Source: an uncultured Lachnospiraceae bacterium (GTDB taxonomy: Bacteria > Bacillota > Clostridia > Lachnospirales > Lachnospiraceae). From it: DNA of 62,171 bases. The DNA lies in the NCBI GenBank assembly GCA_910578885.1, contig CAJTSH010000023.1:1-62171 (forward strand), read 5' to 3'. Each line of letters opens with the position of its first letter. Within the stretch, counting starts at the first letter, position 1. This document shows positions 34,887-44,311 of this stretch, piece after piece. The notes beneath the pieces are model-generated. The model did no database searches and was not told the DNA's origin. It saw only the letters and a list, made by a program, of their open reading frames with translations. Made by a program: the position numbers and the translations under genes.

Positions 34887-34898
34887 CTTCGATCCCTC

Positions 34899-35267
34899 CT
34901 ACAATACTTCCGGAGCCAGAGAAACAATTTTCATAAACTGTTTTTCACGAAGCTCTCTTGCTACTGGTCCAAAAATACGTGTACCTCTTGGAGTCTTGTC
35001 GTCTTTAATGATGACTGCAGCATTCTCGTCAAACTTAATATAAGAGCCGTCCTTACGGCGCGCACCCTTTACTGTACGGACAACTACAGCCTTTACTACG
35101 TCACCCTTTTTTACAACGCCGCCTGGTGTTGCATCTTTAACAGTAGCAGTGATTATATCACCGATATTAGCATATCTTCTGGTTGAACCGCCCATAACAC
35201 GGATGCAAAGCAACTCTTTTGCGCCGGTGTTGTCGGCAACCTTAAGTCTGGTTTCCTGTTGTACCAT
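34899..35267 (-). CDS. rplN: 50S ribosomal protein L14
   Basis: This 122-aa protein begins MVQQETRLKVADNTGAKELLCIRVMGGS and ends 'TRIFGPVARELREKQFMKIVSLAPEVL', a complete L14. Confidence 0.97.
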   Translation of the reverse strand: MVQQETRLKVADNTGAKELLCIRVMGGSTRRYANIGDIITATVKDATPGGVVKKGDVVKAVVVRTVKGARRKDGSYIKFDENAAVIIKDDKTPRGTRIFGPVARELREKQFMKIVSLAPEVL

Positions 35268-35285
35268 GTCGGTAGCCTCCTTCTA

Positions 35286-35543
35286 TTATTTCGCTCTTTC
35301 CATGATTTCTACAAGTCTCCATCTCTTATCCTTGGAGAGTGGTCTTGTTTCCATTACTTTGACGGTATCACCGATTTTGCACTCGTTGTTTTCATCATGA
35401 GCCTTTAATTTATAAGTTTTCTTAACGATTTTGTTGTATAATGCATGTCTTACGTTGTTTTTTACAGCAACTACTATGGTCTTATCCATCTTATCGCTCA
35501 CTACAACACCAACACGCGTTTTTCTAAGATTTCTTTCTTCCAC
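35286..35543 (-). CDS. rpsQ: 30S ribosomal protein S17
   Basis: This 85-aa OB-fold protein carries the S17 motif 'GVVVSDKMDKTIVVAVKNNVRHALYNKIVKKTYKLKAHDENN'. Confidence 0.97.
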   Translation of the reverse strand: MEERNLRKTRVGVVVSDKMDKTIVVAVKNNVRHALYNKIVKKTYKLKAHDENNECKIGDTVKVMETRPLSKDKRWRLVEIMERAK

Positions 35544-35572
35544 GATTCTTTGCTCCTTTCTAAGAGGATAAT

Positions 35573-35782
35573 TTATTCTGCAACGCTTTCTTTCTGAGTA
35601 ATGATTGTCTGGATTCTGGCAATATTCTTTCTCACTTCTTTGATTCTGCTGGTGTTATCCAACTGATTGGTTGCATTCTGGAATCTCAAATTGAAAAGTT
35701 CTTTTTTCGCTTCTACCAACTGCTGCTTTAATTCTGCAGCGGACTGTGATTTTAATTCTTCTAAATATTTATTAGTTTTCAT
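35573..35782 (-). CDS. rpmC: 50S ribosomal protein L29
   Basis: This 69-aa two-helix protein has the motif 'ELKQQLVEAKKELFNLRFQNATNQLDNTSRIKEVRKNIARI'. A GTG three codons upstream overlaps its own ribosome binding site, so the ATG at 35782 is chosen. Overlap with the end of rplP implies coupled translation. It lies at the polypeptide exit. Confidence 0.95.
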   Translation of the reverse strand: MKTNKYLEELKSQSAAELKQQLVEAKKELFNLRFQNATNQLDNTSRIKEVRKNIARIQTIITQKESVAE

Positions 35783-36209
35783 TTGATTCACCGCCTTCTA
35801 AGTCTGCACGTGAAACTACTTTACATTTACAAGGTAATTTATGTGTAGCAAGACGCAATGCTTCTCTTGCAATTTCATCGGATACTCCGGAAATCTCGAA
35901 CAATACACGTCCTGGTTTTACTACAGCTACCCAGTATTCCAATGTTCCTTTTCCGGAACCCATACGTGTTTCAGCTGGTTTTGCAGTTACTGGTTTGTCA
36001 GGGAAAATTTTAATCCAAACTTTACCGCCACGCTTAATGTAACGCGTCATAGCAATACGGGCAGCCTCAATCTGATTGGATTTGATCCAGCATGGTTCTG
36101 TTGCAATGATACCATATGAACCATTTGTGATTTTATTTCCTCTTAAAGCTTTTCCGGTCATAGACCCACGGAACTGCTTACGATGTTTTACTCTCTTTGG
36201 CATTAACAT
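35772..36209 (-). CDS. rplP: 50S ribosomal protein L16
   Basis: This 145-aa protein has conserved 'MPKRVKHRKQFRGSMTGKALRGN', 'IFPDKPVTAKPAETRMGSGKGTLEYWVAVVKPGRVLFE'. The first ATG (36209) has GGAGG 11 nt upstream inside the end of rpsC; the second ATG two codons later is an alternative. Confidence 0.96.
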   Translation of the reverse strand: MLMPKRVKHRKQFRGSMTGKALRGNKITNGSYGIIATEPCWIKSNQIEAARIAMTRYIKRGGKVWIKIFPDKPVTAKPAETRMGSGKGTLEYWVAVVKPGRVLFEISGVSDEIAREALRLATHKLPCKCKVVSRADLEGGESNEN

Positions 36210-36210
36210 A

Positions 36211-36867
36211 TTACTGAGCTCCTCCTTCCTTATTTCCCTTCGTAGGAAGTACCTCGCCTTTGTAGATCCATACCTTTACGCCAACCTTGCCGTAAGTTGT
36301 ATCTGCCTCTGCGAATCCATAATCAATATCAGCTCTTAATGTCTGAAGCGGAATAGTTCCCTCTGAATAGAACTCTGTACGAGCCATATCAGCTCCGCCA
36401 AGACGTCCGGAACAGGATGTTTTGATACCCTTTGCTCCTGCTTTCATACATCTTCCCATGCAGGATTTCATTGCTCTACGGAAGGAGACACGGTTCTCTA
36501 ACTGTAATGCAATATTCTCAGCTACTAACTGAGCATCTTTATCCGGTCTCTTTACTTCTTTGATATCTACGATTAATTTCTTGTCTGTGAACTTCTGCAA
36601 TTCACCTTTAATCTTCTCGATTTCAGCTCCGCCCTTACCGATTACAACACCCGGCTTTGCTGTGTAAAGGATTACCTTTACTCTGTCTGATGCTCTTTCA
36701 ATCTCAATTCTGGAAACACCTGCTGCATATAATTTTTTCTTCAGAAATGATCTGATATTATAATCTTCTACTAATAAGTCTGCAAAGTCTGCTTCCGCAT
36801 ACCATTTAGAGTCCCAGTCTTTGATTACGCCGACTCTTAAGCCATGAGGATTAACCTTCTGTCCCAT
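36211..36867 (-). CDS. rpsC: 30S ribosomal protein S3
   Basis: This 218-aa protein begins MGQKVNPHGLRVGVIKDWDSKW, has a KH domain 'PGVVIGKGGAEIEKIKGELQ' and the C-terminal signature 'GADMARTEFYSEGTIPLQTLRADIDYGFAEADTTYGKVGVKVWIY'. ATAGGAGGG supports the start at 36867 rather than 36888. It helps form the mRNA entry helicase. Confidence 0.96.
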   Translation of the reverse strand: MGQKVNPHGLRVGVIKDWDSKWYAEADFADLLVEDYNIRSFLKKKLYAAGVSRIEIERASDRVKVILYTAKPGVVIGKGGAEIEKIKGELQKFTDKKLIVDIKEVKRPDKDAQLVAENIALQLENRVSFRRAMKSCMGRCMKAGAKGIKTSCSGRLGGADMARTEFYSEGTIPLQTLRADIDYGFAEADTTYGKVGVKVWIYKGEVLPTKGNKEGGAQ

Positions 36868-36877
36868 GTTTGCCCTC

Positions 36878-37264
36878 CTATCTCTCATTCAGCACAATTG
36901 TTAAATGGCTTGTTCTCTTCTCAATTCTATAAGCCCTGCCCTGTGCTCTTGGTCTGATTCTCTTCATTGTTGGTCCTTTATTTGCGTAGCACTCTTCTAC
37001 ATAAAGATTTGCTGCATTCATTCCGTTATTGTTCTCAGCATTTGCGATTGCTGATTTTAATAATTTCTCTATTACGCTTGATGCATATCTTGGATTGTAA
37101 GTTACAATCGCAAGCGCTGTTTCAACGTCTTTTCCGCGGATAGCGTCTAATACGAAGCAAGCTTTCTGAACTGACATTCTAGCATAAGATAACTTTGCTG
37201 AAGGTCTGGTATCTTTTACTGCGTTTCTCTCTCTCTTGATCTGACTTCTATGTCCCTTAGCCAT
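36878..37264 (-). CDS. rplV: 50S ribosomal protein L22
   Basis: This 128-aa protein has 'AKLSYARMSVQKACFVLDAIRGKDVETALAIVTYNPRYAS' and the exit-tunnel hairpin end 'GPTMKRIRPRAQGRAYRIEKRTSHLTIVL'. Confidence 0.97.
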   Translation of the reverse strand: MAKGHRSQIKRERNAVKDTRPSAKLSYARMSVQKACFVLDAIRGKDVETALAIVTYNPRYASSVIEKLLKSAIANAENNNGMNAANLYVEECYANKGPTMKRIRPRAQGRAYRIEKRTSHLTIVLNER

Positions 37265-37347
37265 GAGTAGTGAAACCTCCTTTCCTTATTTGCGCCCTGT
37301 TTTTTGGCATTCAGGTATGCCCAATGGGTATTTCAAATAAAATCCTA

Positions 37348-37629
37348 TTATCTAACGCCTGATTTCTTCTCGTCTTTGCCATGACCTCTGTAAGTTCTTG
37401 TTGCAACGAACTCACCGAGCTTATGTCCAACCATATCCTCTGTCACATATACAGGTACGTGTTTTCTTCCGTCATGAACAGCAATTGTGTGTCCAACGAA
37501 GGATGGGAAAATCGTAGAACGACGTGACCATGTTTTAATAACTGATTTCTCACCAGAAGCATTCATAGCGTCTACTTTTTTCAGTAAGCTCTCATCTGCA
37601 AATGGTCCTTTTTTAAGTGATCTAGCCAT
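37348..37629 (-). CDS. rpsS: 30S ribosomal protein S19
   Basis: This 93-aa protein begins MARSLKKGPFADESLLKKV and has 'TIFPSFVGHTIAVHDGRKHVPVYVTEDMVGHKLGEF', a complete S19. Confidence 0.97.
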   Translation of the reverse strand: MARSLKKGPFADESLLKKVDAMNASGEKSVIKTWSRRSTIFPSFVGHTIAVHDGRKHVPVYVTEDMVGHKLGEFVATRTYRGHGKDEKKSGVR

Positions 37630-37647
37630 TATTTTTCCTCCTATCTA

Positions 37648-38490
37648 CTATTTAATAGCTCTGCCGTCTCTTCTTCTTACAATCAACTTGTTAGAAGCCT
37701 TTTTCTTCTTACGTGTCTTAAGTCCAAGAGCAGGTTTGCCCCAAGGTGTACATGGACCCGGACGTCCAACCGGCGCCTTACCTTCACCACCACCATGTGG
37801 ATGGTCATTCGGGTTCATAACAGAACCACGTACCGTCGGGCGGATACCCATATGGCGCTTACGTCCTGCTTTACCGATATTGATAAGGTTATGGTCTCCG
37901 TTTCCGATCACACCGATGGTTGCACGGCAGTTGATAGGAACCATTCTCATTTCGCCTGAAGGAAGTCTTAACGTTGCGTATTTGCCTTCCTTAGCCATTA
38001 ACTGTGCGCTCATACCTGCAGAACGTACTAACTGTCCGCCCTTACCAGCATATAACTCAATGTTGTGCACTTGTGTACCTACCGGGATATTCTCAAGCGG
38101 CAGGCAATTACCAACACGCACTTCTGCTTCCGGTCCATTCATAACCTTCATTCCGTCTGTCAATCCTTCCGGAGCAAGGATATATGCTTTCTGACCGTCT
38201 GCATAACAAATCAATGCAATATTAGCTGTTCTGTTCGGATCGTACTCGATTCCGATTACAGTTGCCTCGATACCATCTTTTCTTCTCTTGAAGTCGATGA
38301 GTCTGTATTTTCTTCTATTTCCACCACCCTGGTGTCTAACTGTAATTTTACCCTGATTATTTCGACCAGAATGCTTCTTTAAAGAAGTTGTCAATGATTT
38401 CTCTGGTGTTTTCTTTGTGATTTCAGAAAAATCAGAACCGGTCATATTTCTTCTGGAAGGTGTATATGGGTTATATGTCTTAATTCCCAT
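37648..38490 (-). CDS. rplB: 50S ribosomal protein L2
   Basis: This 280-aa protein has 'GGGNRRKYRLIDFKR' and the peptidyl-transferase-centre loop 'NPNDHPHGGGEGKAPVGRPGP' with the conserved His. It is needed for subunit association and peptide bond formation. Confidence 0.97.
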   Translation of the reverse strand: MGIKTYNPYTPSRRNMTGSDFSEITKKTPEKSLTTSLKKHSGRNNQGKITVRHQGGGNRRKYRLIDFKRRKDGIEATVIGIEYDPNRTANIALICYADGQKAYILAPEGLTDGMKVMNGPEAEVRVGNCLPLENIPVGTQVHNIELYAGKGGQLVRSAGMSAQLMAKEGKYATLRLPSGEMRMVPINCRATIGVIGNGDHNLINIGKAGRKRHMGIRPTVRGSVMNPNDHPHGGGEGKAPVGRPGPCTPWGKPALGLKTRKKKKASNKLIVRRRDGRAIK

Positions 38491-38586
38491 TGTTGTTCTC
38501 CTTTCGGTTTTGATTAAGTTTATTATCGCACTTTACTGTGCTTAGTTATTAGGATATCACACTCGTTCTCATCGAGTGTTCCAATC

Positions 38587-38886
38587 CTACAGTCCTGCAA
38601 AGATTTCGATATCTGCGGAATCCTCTGTCAACTGAACGATTGCCTTTTTTCTCTTAGCAGTTTTGCCGTATACGTTTCCACGTCTCTTTGTTTTTCCGTC
38701 CATGTTCATGGTATTTACTTTTGCTACCTTTGTACCTTCGAACATTTTCTCAACTGCTTCTTTGATCATTGTCTTGTTTGCTTCCGGATGAACTAAGAAT
38801 GTATATTTCTTCTCTGCCATTGCGTTCATGCTCTTCTCTGTCACTACCGGTTTGAGGATCACGTCATAGTACTGTACGTTTGCCAT
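38587..38886 (-). CDS. rplW: 50S ribosomal protein L23
   Basis: This 99-aa protein has 'DVILKPVVTEKSMNAMAEKKYTFLVHPEANKTMIKEAVEKMF'. It docks trigger factor and SRP at the exit tunnel. Its ATG overlaps the rplD stop. The 96-bp gap to rplB has an ACACTCG/CGAGTGT hairpin. Confidence 0.97.
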   Translation of the reverse strand: MANVQYYDVILKPVVTEKSMNAMAEKKYTFLVHPEANKTMIKEAVEKMFEGTKVAKVNTMNMDGKTKRRGNVYGKTAKRKKAIVQLTEDSADIEIFAGL

Positions 38887-39506
38887 TATGCATACACCTC
38901 CTCGATTTTCTGGACAGCAGCCTTTGTTACAACTACTGTGTCATATTTTAACACGTCAAATACGTTTACTTCGTTTGTCTGAGCTGTCTTAACGGTTGGA
39001 ATGTTCTTTGCAGAAGCAATTACGTTTGTATCCATATCGTTTAATACAACCAATGCTTTCTGAACCTTTAAGTTATTCATAACCTCAACAAATTTCTTTG
39101 TCTTGATTTCATCCAGTTTCAAATCATCCAATACGATGAATTTGTTTTCCTGAACTCTCGTTGTTAAAGCAGACTTTAATGCCGCCTTCTTCTCTTTCCT
39201 ATTTAATTTGAAAGAGTAATCTCTCGGAACCGGAGCGAATACTGTACCGCCGCCTGTCCACTGCGGAGCTCTTGTTGAACCCTGTCTTGCATGACCGGTT
39301 CCCTTCTGTCTCCAAGGTTTTCTTCCGCCGCCGCGAACTTCAGAACGCGTTTTTGCTTTCTGTGTTCCCTGACGATTATTTGCGAGCTGCTGAACGACTG
39401 CCATGTGTACCAAGTGTTCATTCACTTCTACACCAAAGATAGCGTCGTTTAAATCCATGCTGCCCACTTCATTGCCTTCCATATTATAAACAGATACTGT
39501 AGCCAT
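38886..39506 (-). CDS. rplD: 50S ribosomal protein L4
   Basis: This 206-aa protein has the extended loop 'TRSEVRGGGRKPWRQKGTGHARQGSTRAPQWTGGG'. L4 can also repress the S10 operon through its leader in some bacteria. Confidence 0.97.
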   Translation of the reverse strand: MATVSVYNMEGNEVGSMDLNDAIFGVEVNEHLVHMAVVQQLANNRQGTQKAKTRSEVRGGGRKPWRQKGTGHARQGSTRAPQWTGGGTVFAPVPRDYSFKLNRKEKKAALKSALTTRVQENKFIVLDDLKLDEIKTKKFVEVMNNLKVQKALVVLNDMDTNVIASAKNIPTVKTAQTNEVNVFDVLKYDTVVVTKAAVQKIEEVYA

Positions 39507-39535
39507 CTGTGTGTTCCTCCTTTCTTAATCTAGCG

Positions 39536-40219
39536 CTATTTCGCTGCTTTTACCGTCTCTTTGATTGTTACTAAAGCTTTCTTAGGTCCTGGAACCGCAC
39601 CCTTGATTAAAAGCAGGTTGTTCTCAGCGTCAACTCTTACCACTTCAAGATTCTGAGTCGTTACTTTCACGCATCCCATATGTCCCGGCATTCCTTTTCC
39701 CTTGAACACACGGCTAGGTGTAGAACAGGAACCATTGGAACCCTGATGACGATGGAACTTGGAACCGTGAGCCATTGGTCCTCTGTGCTGACCATGTCTC
39801 TTAATAGCGCCCTGAAATCCTTTACCTTTTGAAATTGCAGTAGCGTCGATCTTGTCGCCTTCTGCAAAGATATCAGCCTTAATTTCGTCTGCTAATTTGT
39901 ACTCCTCTGCGTTCTCAAAACGGAATTCTCTGACAAATCTCTTGCCGGATACGCCAGCTTTGTTGAAATGTCCCATTTCTGCTTTGTTTACGCCATGTCT
40001 GTTTCTGATTTCTTTTTTGCCGTTAGCGTCTTTGTTTACAACCTTTTCTTTCTTGTCAACAAATCCAACCTGTACTGCGCTGTAACCGTCATTCTCTACG
40101 GTCTTAACCTGTGTTACTACACATGGTCCAGCCTGTAATACAGTAACCGGTACTAAAACGCCGTCTGCATTGAAGATTTGAGTCATTCCGACTTTTGTTG
40201 CTAAAATTGCTTTCTTCAT
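39536..40219 (-). CDS. rplC: 50S ribosomal protein L3
   Basis: This 227-aa protein begins MKKAILATKVGMTQIFNADG, with the conserved 'GKGFQGAIKRHGQHRGPMAHGSKFHRHQGSNG' and 'GKGMPGHMG'. It is slightly longer than average. GGAGGAAAAAT before 40219 fixes the start. The 92-bp gap to rpsJ holds an AACGGG-CCCGTT hairpin. Confidence 0.96.
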   Translation of the reverse strand: MKKAILATKVGMTQIFNADGVLVPVTVLQAGPCVVTQVKTVENDGYSAVQVGFVDKKEKVVNKDANGKKEIRNRHGVNKAEMGHFNKAGVSGKRFVREFRFENAEEYKLADEIKADIFAEGDKIDATAISKGKGFQGAIKRHGQHRGPMAHGSKFHRHQGSNGSCSTPSRVFKGKGMPGHMGCVKVTTQNLEVVRVDAENNLLLIKGAVPGPKKALVTIKETVKAAK

Positions 40220-40311
40220 TATTTTTCCTCCTGTTTTTTCTACAGCGGAACGGGTTTTCCCGTTCATCCTAGAAAGCCCTGCGGCTCTTCAGGATAGTTG
40301 CTTTCTTTGAC

Positions 40312-40623
40312 TTATTTCATTTTGATATCAATGTACACACCTGCCGGCATCTCTAATCTTGATAATGCATCAACCGTCTTCTGTGTCGGTGAAATGATAT
40401 CAATCAGTCTCTTATGAGTTCTCTGCTCGAACTGCTCTCTGGAATCTTTGTACTTGTGTACAGCTCTAAGAATGGTAACTACCTCTTTCTTAGTCGGAAG
40501 CGGTACTGGTCCGCTCACCTGTGATCCGTTCTTCTTTACAGTCTCGATAATTTTCTTTGCTGATGAATCTACCAATTCGTGATCATAAGCCTTCAATGTG
40601 ATTCTCATTACTTGACTTGCCAT
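40312..40623 (-). CDS. rpsJ: 30S ribosomal protein S10
   Basis: This 103-aa protein starts MASQVMRITLKAYDHELVDSSAKKI and ends 'LPAGVYIDIK'-like ('MPAGVYIDIKMK'). AAAAGGAGG upstream fixes the start at 40623 rather than 40698. It is the first gene of the S10 operon. Confidence 0.97.
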   Translation of the reverse strand: MASQVMRITLKAYDHELVDSSAKKIIETVKKNGSQVSGPVPLPTKKEVVTILRAVHKYKDSREQFEQRTHKRLIDIISPTQKTVDALSRLEMPAGVYIDIKMK

Positions 40624-40853
40624 AAAAAAAGTCGCCTCCTTTTCGCACTTTACTTCAGTACGACAAGCGGTGACTGTACACTCTCCCGTGTGTGTCATAT
40701 GCTCACACGTTGTTTCTACTTCATATTTGTAGACAGTTATTCGTGATACAGTGACTTGTCGCCAGTTTCCTAACTTGACATTCGCTCCACGGAAAACCTA
40801 CCACATGGGCAGCAACCTCACGCTTCACAGCTATCAATGCCACAGCAAGACAT
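40624..40853 (-). promoter_or_regulatory. S10 operon leader, about 220 nt
   Basis: The RNA between the mapped promoter and rpsJ has no gene and can form several hairpins, for example ACACTCTC..CGTGTGTGT near 40678-40700 and GACAAG..CTTGTC blocks near 40660/40755. A long leader here fits autogenous control of the S10 operon, possibly through L4 as in other bacteria. I cannot confirm a known leader family by eye. Confidence 0.5.
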
Positions 40854-40882
40854 AGTATACACGAAGATTTCCAATATTGCAA
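40854..40882 (-). promoter_or_regulatory. Main promoter of the S10 operon
   Basis: Minus strand TTGCAA (40877-40882) and TATACT (40854-40859), spacer exactly 17 bp, about 230 bp before rpsJ. Confidence 0.8.
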
Positions 40883-40914
40883 GTGTTTTTTTTCGTGCAA
40901 GCTACGAGACGGGT

Positions 40915-40974
40915 GAAAAACCAGTCGTAAATTCCGGCGCAAATTTATTTGCAGAGGAATTTACGGCTGGTTTT
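40915..40974. terminator. Strong bidirectional terminator upstream of the S10 operon
   Basis: AAAAACCAG-CGTAAATTCC on the left pairs with GGAATTTACG-CTGGTTTTTT on the right, with an inner AAAT/ATTT stem. There are T-runs on both strands. It isolates the S10 promoter from upstream transcription. Confidence 0.85.
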
Positions 40975-41030
40975 TTATGTGGCGACAGCCACGACCGACA
41001 CATTGAACACTTGATGAGGTCTTTTCGAAT

Positions 41031-41393
41031 CTAGTGTGAAAGCGTGCTGTGCAGATGGAGCCATGCGGAATCAAGGTTCCCGTCTCGCACCGCATCTACC
41101 TTGTAGCCTTCCAAAGCATAATTTCCATTTGCTGTTACAAATACTACAAATATCCCTTTACTGATTTCGCGTATTTTTCTAGCAATGTCAATTCCATCAT
41201 GTTTGCTCATTTTGACATCCAAAAATACAACCGTATACTGCGCCATCCCAATCCCCAAAGCCGCAAATCTTTCTCCTTGGTTAAATGTGTCGATATGATA
41301 AGAAATACCATCATTCTTCATATAGTTTGATATATATCTTTCTAACCTCTGACAAAAACCATGTTCTTCATCACAAATTGCAATACGGATCAT
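41031..41393 (-). pseudogene. Truncated LytTR/AgrA-type response regulator
   Basis: The frame encodes a complete receiver-like start: 'MIRIAICDEEHGFCQRLERYI', phospho-acceptor Asp in 'VVFLDVKMSKHDGIDIARKI' and 'FVTANGNYALEGYKVDAVR'. It then leaves the family at about residue 105 and ends in an unrelated tail ('DGNLDSAWLHLHSTLSH'). The LytTR DNA-binding domain expected after this point is absent. GGGGAGGG before 41393 supports the start. This is probably a broken gene, cut off near the S10 operon boundary. Confidence 0.75.
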
Positions 41394-41522
41394 ACTCTCC
41401 CTCCCCAAAATCGCAAAATTCTTTTTTCTTAGTCTAAATGATACTTTTTTCTTAGTCAACCCATTTTATCGAATTAGACTCATAGGATGACGCCCCGTCA
41501 TCCTACAGCTCTCTCTTATCTT

Positions 41523-42758
41523 TTACTTACTACCATTTACATGATAAAACACTTTAGATCTTGAACCATAATAATAAGTCAAAGAAGCATTTAAACGATT
41601 CGTTGTATGGGCACATACAAGCAAATCATTTCTTCCGTTTGCGCCCTGCACCACCCCTGTAATAACCAAGGCATGCGTGGCAATACCCGAACTATTTGTC
41701 AAATGGATCATATCCCCCGGCACAACGCTATTGAAACTGCTTAATGTTACATCAATTTTCGACACACTGCCTGTCACATATCTTTGAAATTCCTTCACTC
41801 CTGCCCAAGTTGATGAACGGTTATCACTATTTTTATAAAACCAACAGTCTTCATTACCTGTAATTCCTGCATGCTGCTTTATCCCGCCAGCATATAAACA
41901 TTGAGATGAAAAATTTGTACAATCCGCTGAGAAAGTGGTATAAGACGAATTGGGGGTCATCGCATATTTCTGTGCATATGATACTGCCGCAGTATTATTG
42001 TAACCACTCGCTGCCCGCACAACAGTCCCCATATCGGAAACAGCCATATACCGTCCCGTTTCTTTATGCGCCTTTTCTTCAAAGTTCTGACTCTCCAAAT
42101 CAACAGCATATTCCTCCTCGAGCGCATTTATGTACTCTTCTCTTTCCCGGCAAGTAATTTCATCGCCCAACTCAATCAGCTCTTCATCCATAACCACATT
42201 AGACAAACCGGATATCTTAGAAATTTTCCACTCCTCGCTTTCCTTTGACAAGCTTATTTCAAAATAATCCTCCGCAGCAGACTCAACCTCTGGCGAAAAT
42301 GCGTAATTCCACTTTTTCACCACCCTTACATCTACATCTGCCGTATTTCCTTTGATATCAGCAGATTCTATTGTGATATCCAATGTCTTCTGATATTCTT
42401 TCAAATCTACATCCGCAGCTCTTTCTATAATCTCCCTTCGTTGGAGCAGCAATTTAACCATTTCCAGAAACGTCGCATCGTCTGTTGATTGTGCGCTCAC
42501 TCGCTTTCGTTCCACAGCTTGATTCATTTCATATTTTTGAATCTCACCGCAAGCGGATATATTCACCATATCTATCATCATCTCATTTACTTCAGCATTA
42601 TTATCCATATTTTCAAATGAACAAAAAAAATCCTCTATACATGATTTGACTGCAAGCTCTTCACAAACTCCATGTATTTCATCAATCGTTCCCGCTCCAA
42701 CAGATGTTGGCATGAATGACAAACATCCTACCAGCAGCAATGCTAACACTTTTTTCAT
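41523..42758 (-). CDS. Secreted protein with C-terminal amidase-like domain
   Basis: This 411-aa protein has a signal peptide (MKKVLALLLVGCLSFMPTSVGAG; 'LVGC' might also be a lipobox, though early). An acidic helical region runs to about residue 245. The C-terminal putative amidase domain (Amidase_6 type) starts 'YNNTAAVSYAQKYAMTPNSSYTTFSADCTNFSSQCLYAGG', with a catalytic-type Cys in 'DCTNF' and a His in 'ATHALVITG'. Such domains are thought to act on peptidoglycan or peptides outside the cell; the substrate is unknown. It lies 66 bp downstream of a lipoprotein gene on the same strand. Confidence 0.75.
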   Translation of the reverse strand: MKKVLALLLVGCLSFMPTSVGAGTIDEIHGVCEELAVKSCIEDFFCSFENMDNNAEVNEMMIDMVNISACGEIQKYEMNQAVERKRVSAQSTDDATFLEMVKLLLQRREIIERAADVDLKEYQKTLDITIESADIKGNTADVDVRVVKKWNYAFSPEVESAAEDYFEISLSKESEEWKISKISGLSNVVMDEELIELGDEITCREREEYINALEEEYAVDLESQNFEEKAHKETGRYMAVSDMGTVVRAASGYNNTAAVSYAQKYAMTPNSSYTTFSADCTNFSSQCLYAGGIKQHAGITGNEDCWFYKNSDNRSSTWAGVKEFQRYVTGSVSKIDVTLSSFNSVVPGDMIHLTNSSGIATHALVITGVVQGANGRNDLLVCAHTTNRLNASLTYYYGSRSKVFYHVNGSK

Positions 42759-42824
42759 TCTGCCTCTCCTTTCATTTTTCCATCAACTCACTATAGTAAC
42801 TTTAAGACTGCCCTTCCTTCGCTT

Positions 42825-43502
42825 TTATTTATAAATCGCATACTCTTCCAGCACGCCATTCCCATTTACCACCAGACGTAAATTAGAATAATTTATTTTC
42901 TCCTCATTTTCTGAATGCTTGAGCGCCATGTAGCAATAACCGTTCTCTTCATATTTAAATATCTGTCCCATACTGTACGCCCTGCTTGTTTTGTCAATAT
43001 CCCCTTCATATATTTCAGGCTCTGACACGGACTGTTCAAACTGCTCATCATAACTATCCACTTGCTTAAATACATCTTTTGAAACGTCATAAAGATATTT
43101 TTCCTCTCTCCACTCGTCAAGTGTATGCACATATTTCCCGTCAGCCGGATACCCTTCGGAAAACACATATACAAACTTACCATCCCGGGAAACCTGCACG
43201 AATGTGGGATCATCCCCCTGCAAGACCGGAGCAGGATCAATTTCCTCAAATGAAGCATACCCGGTAATTTTCCGCTCTTTCAGATTGTATACGACAATTC
43301 CGTGATGGTCATATAAAATCGCGATTTGGGAATCTGCGTAACAAAGCCTTGGCATAACCGAATCAAAATCATACTGTGCAAATTGATGCGCTATATCATC
43401 ATAATTTCTAGTTTTAGAACACGCACACAATAATACCATTATCATAAGAAGAAAAGACTTGTTTACTTTATAATGTTTCCCTGCATTTTTTAATTTTTTC
43501 AT
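42825..43502 (-). CDS. Probable lipoprotein of unknown function
   Basis: 225 aa. A signal sequence 'KSFLLMIMVLLCACSK' offers a lipobox-like LLCAC. The mature part has repeated beta-type stretches ('QIAILYDHHGIVVYNLKERKITGY', 'TFVQVSRDGKFVYVFSEGYP') reminiscent of beta-propeller blades. No catalytic motif was recognised. It is probably cotranscribed with the amidase-domain gene downstream. Both could belong to one cell-surface function. Confidence 0.6.
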   Translation of the reverse strand: MKKLKNAGKHYKVNKSFLLMIMVLLCACSKTRNYDDIAHQFAQYDFDSVMPRLCYADSQIAILYDHHGIVVYNLKERKITGYASFEEIDPAPVLQGDDPTFVQVSRDGKFVYVFSEGYPADGKYVHTLDEWREEKYLYDVSKDVFKQVDSYDEQFEQSVSEPEIYEGDIDKTSRAYSMGQIFKYEENGYCYMALKHSENEEKINYSNLRLVVNGNGVLEEYAIYK

Positions 43503-43665
43503 TCGAGCTTCCCCCTAAATATTATCATTCTTACTTTATACTTTTCTTTTAAATCAAGCAACATACATTGCAGAAAACGAACACTTTATGCAGAAAACGG
43601 ACACATTTGATATATTGTAACAAAATTTTGATACCGGGAAGCTAAAGTCTGCAATCCTGTCAAAC

Positions 43666-44199
43666 ATGCCGCTGACCAAGTCCAGCTTTCACATCAGGCA
43701 CAGCAAGATACATACACTGGAAATTTCCATTGAAGATATCCGTAATATCATATCTGACAAAGTGTCATTAACAGAAATTATAGAAAAGCAAACTAAAATA
43801 ATCCAAACACAAATTGAGGGCTTAAATAAAGCAAAAATCATGTGTGAAAGAATGCTTAAAGCCGGAAATGTTAGCTTTGATGAATTACAAGTTGAAAAAT
43901 ATGTAAAAGATCTGGAAACCTATTGGAACGATAACAAACCTATTTTCAAACTGGATTACGTTAGCTTCTTGTATATATGGGGCAGCCTTATTACATGAAC
44001 AATTATCACATCACTATGTTTAATAATCGGAATATTATCATATACGAAATTGCCATCCGAACTGCCAGTTCAATGGAATAATGGAATCGCAATTTCTGTA
44101 GTGACTGTTCTGTTTGCAGGAACAGCCGCACTTCTTGGAATATTGATTGCAGGAATTGCGAAAATAAGCTTGATGCATAATCCAACGTCAAAAAAGTGA
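43666..44199 (+). pseudogene. MerR-like regulator remnant with membrane tail, broken by a stop
   Basis: The frame from 43666 reads as a MerR-type effector helix region ('IEDIRNIISDKVSLTEIIEKQTKIIQTQIEGLNKAKIMCERML'). It then meets TGA at 43996-43998 and continues open in the same frame to 44199 with two membrane helices and a DUF1648-like 'YTKLPSELPVQWNNG'. The N-terminal helix-turn-helix is missing; stop codons lie just upstream. This is a decayed gene. Confidence 0.65.
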
Positions 44200-44311
44200 C
44201 TGGTTACCTCATCCTTAAATCCCGTTTTTTAAATCCAGCTCCAAGCTCCAGCAGCACACTCTTTTTCTTTTACATTTTCATAGAAATAGCCGCCTTGCCG
44301 CCCAGATGCTG

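Noticed and set aside
43996..43998. In-frame TGA as a selenocysteine codon in the MerR-like gene
   Set aside because: The N-terminal DNA-binding domain is also missing, so ordinary decay explains the stop better; no selenocysteine insertion element was seen.
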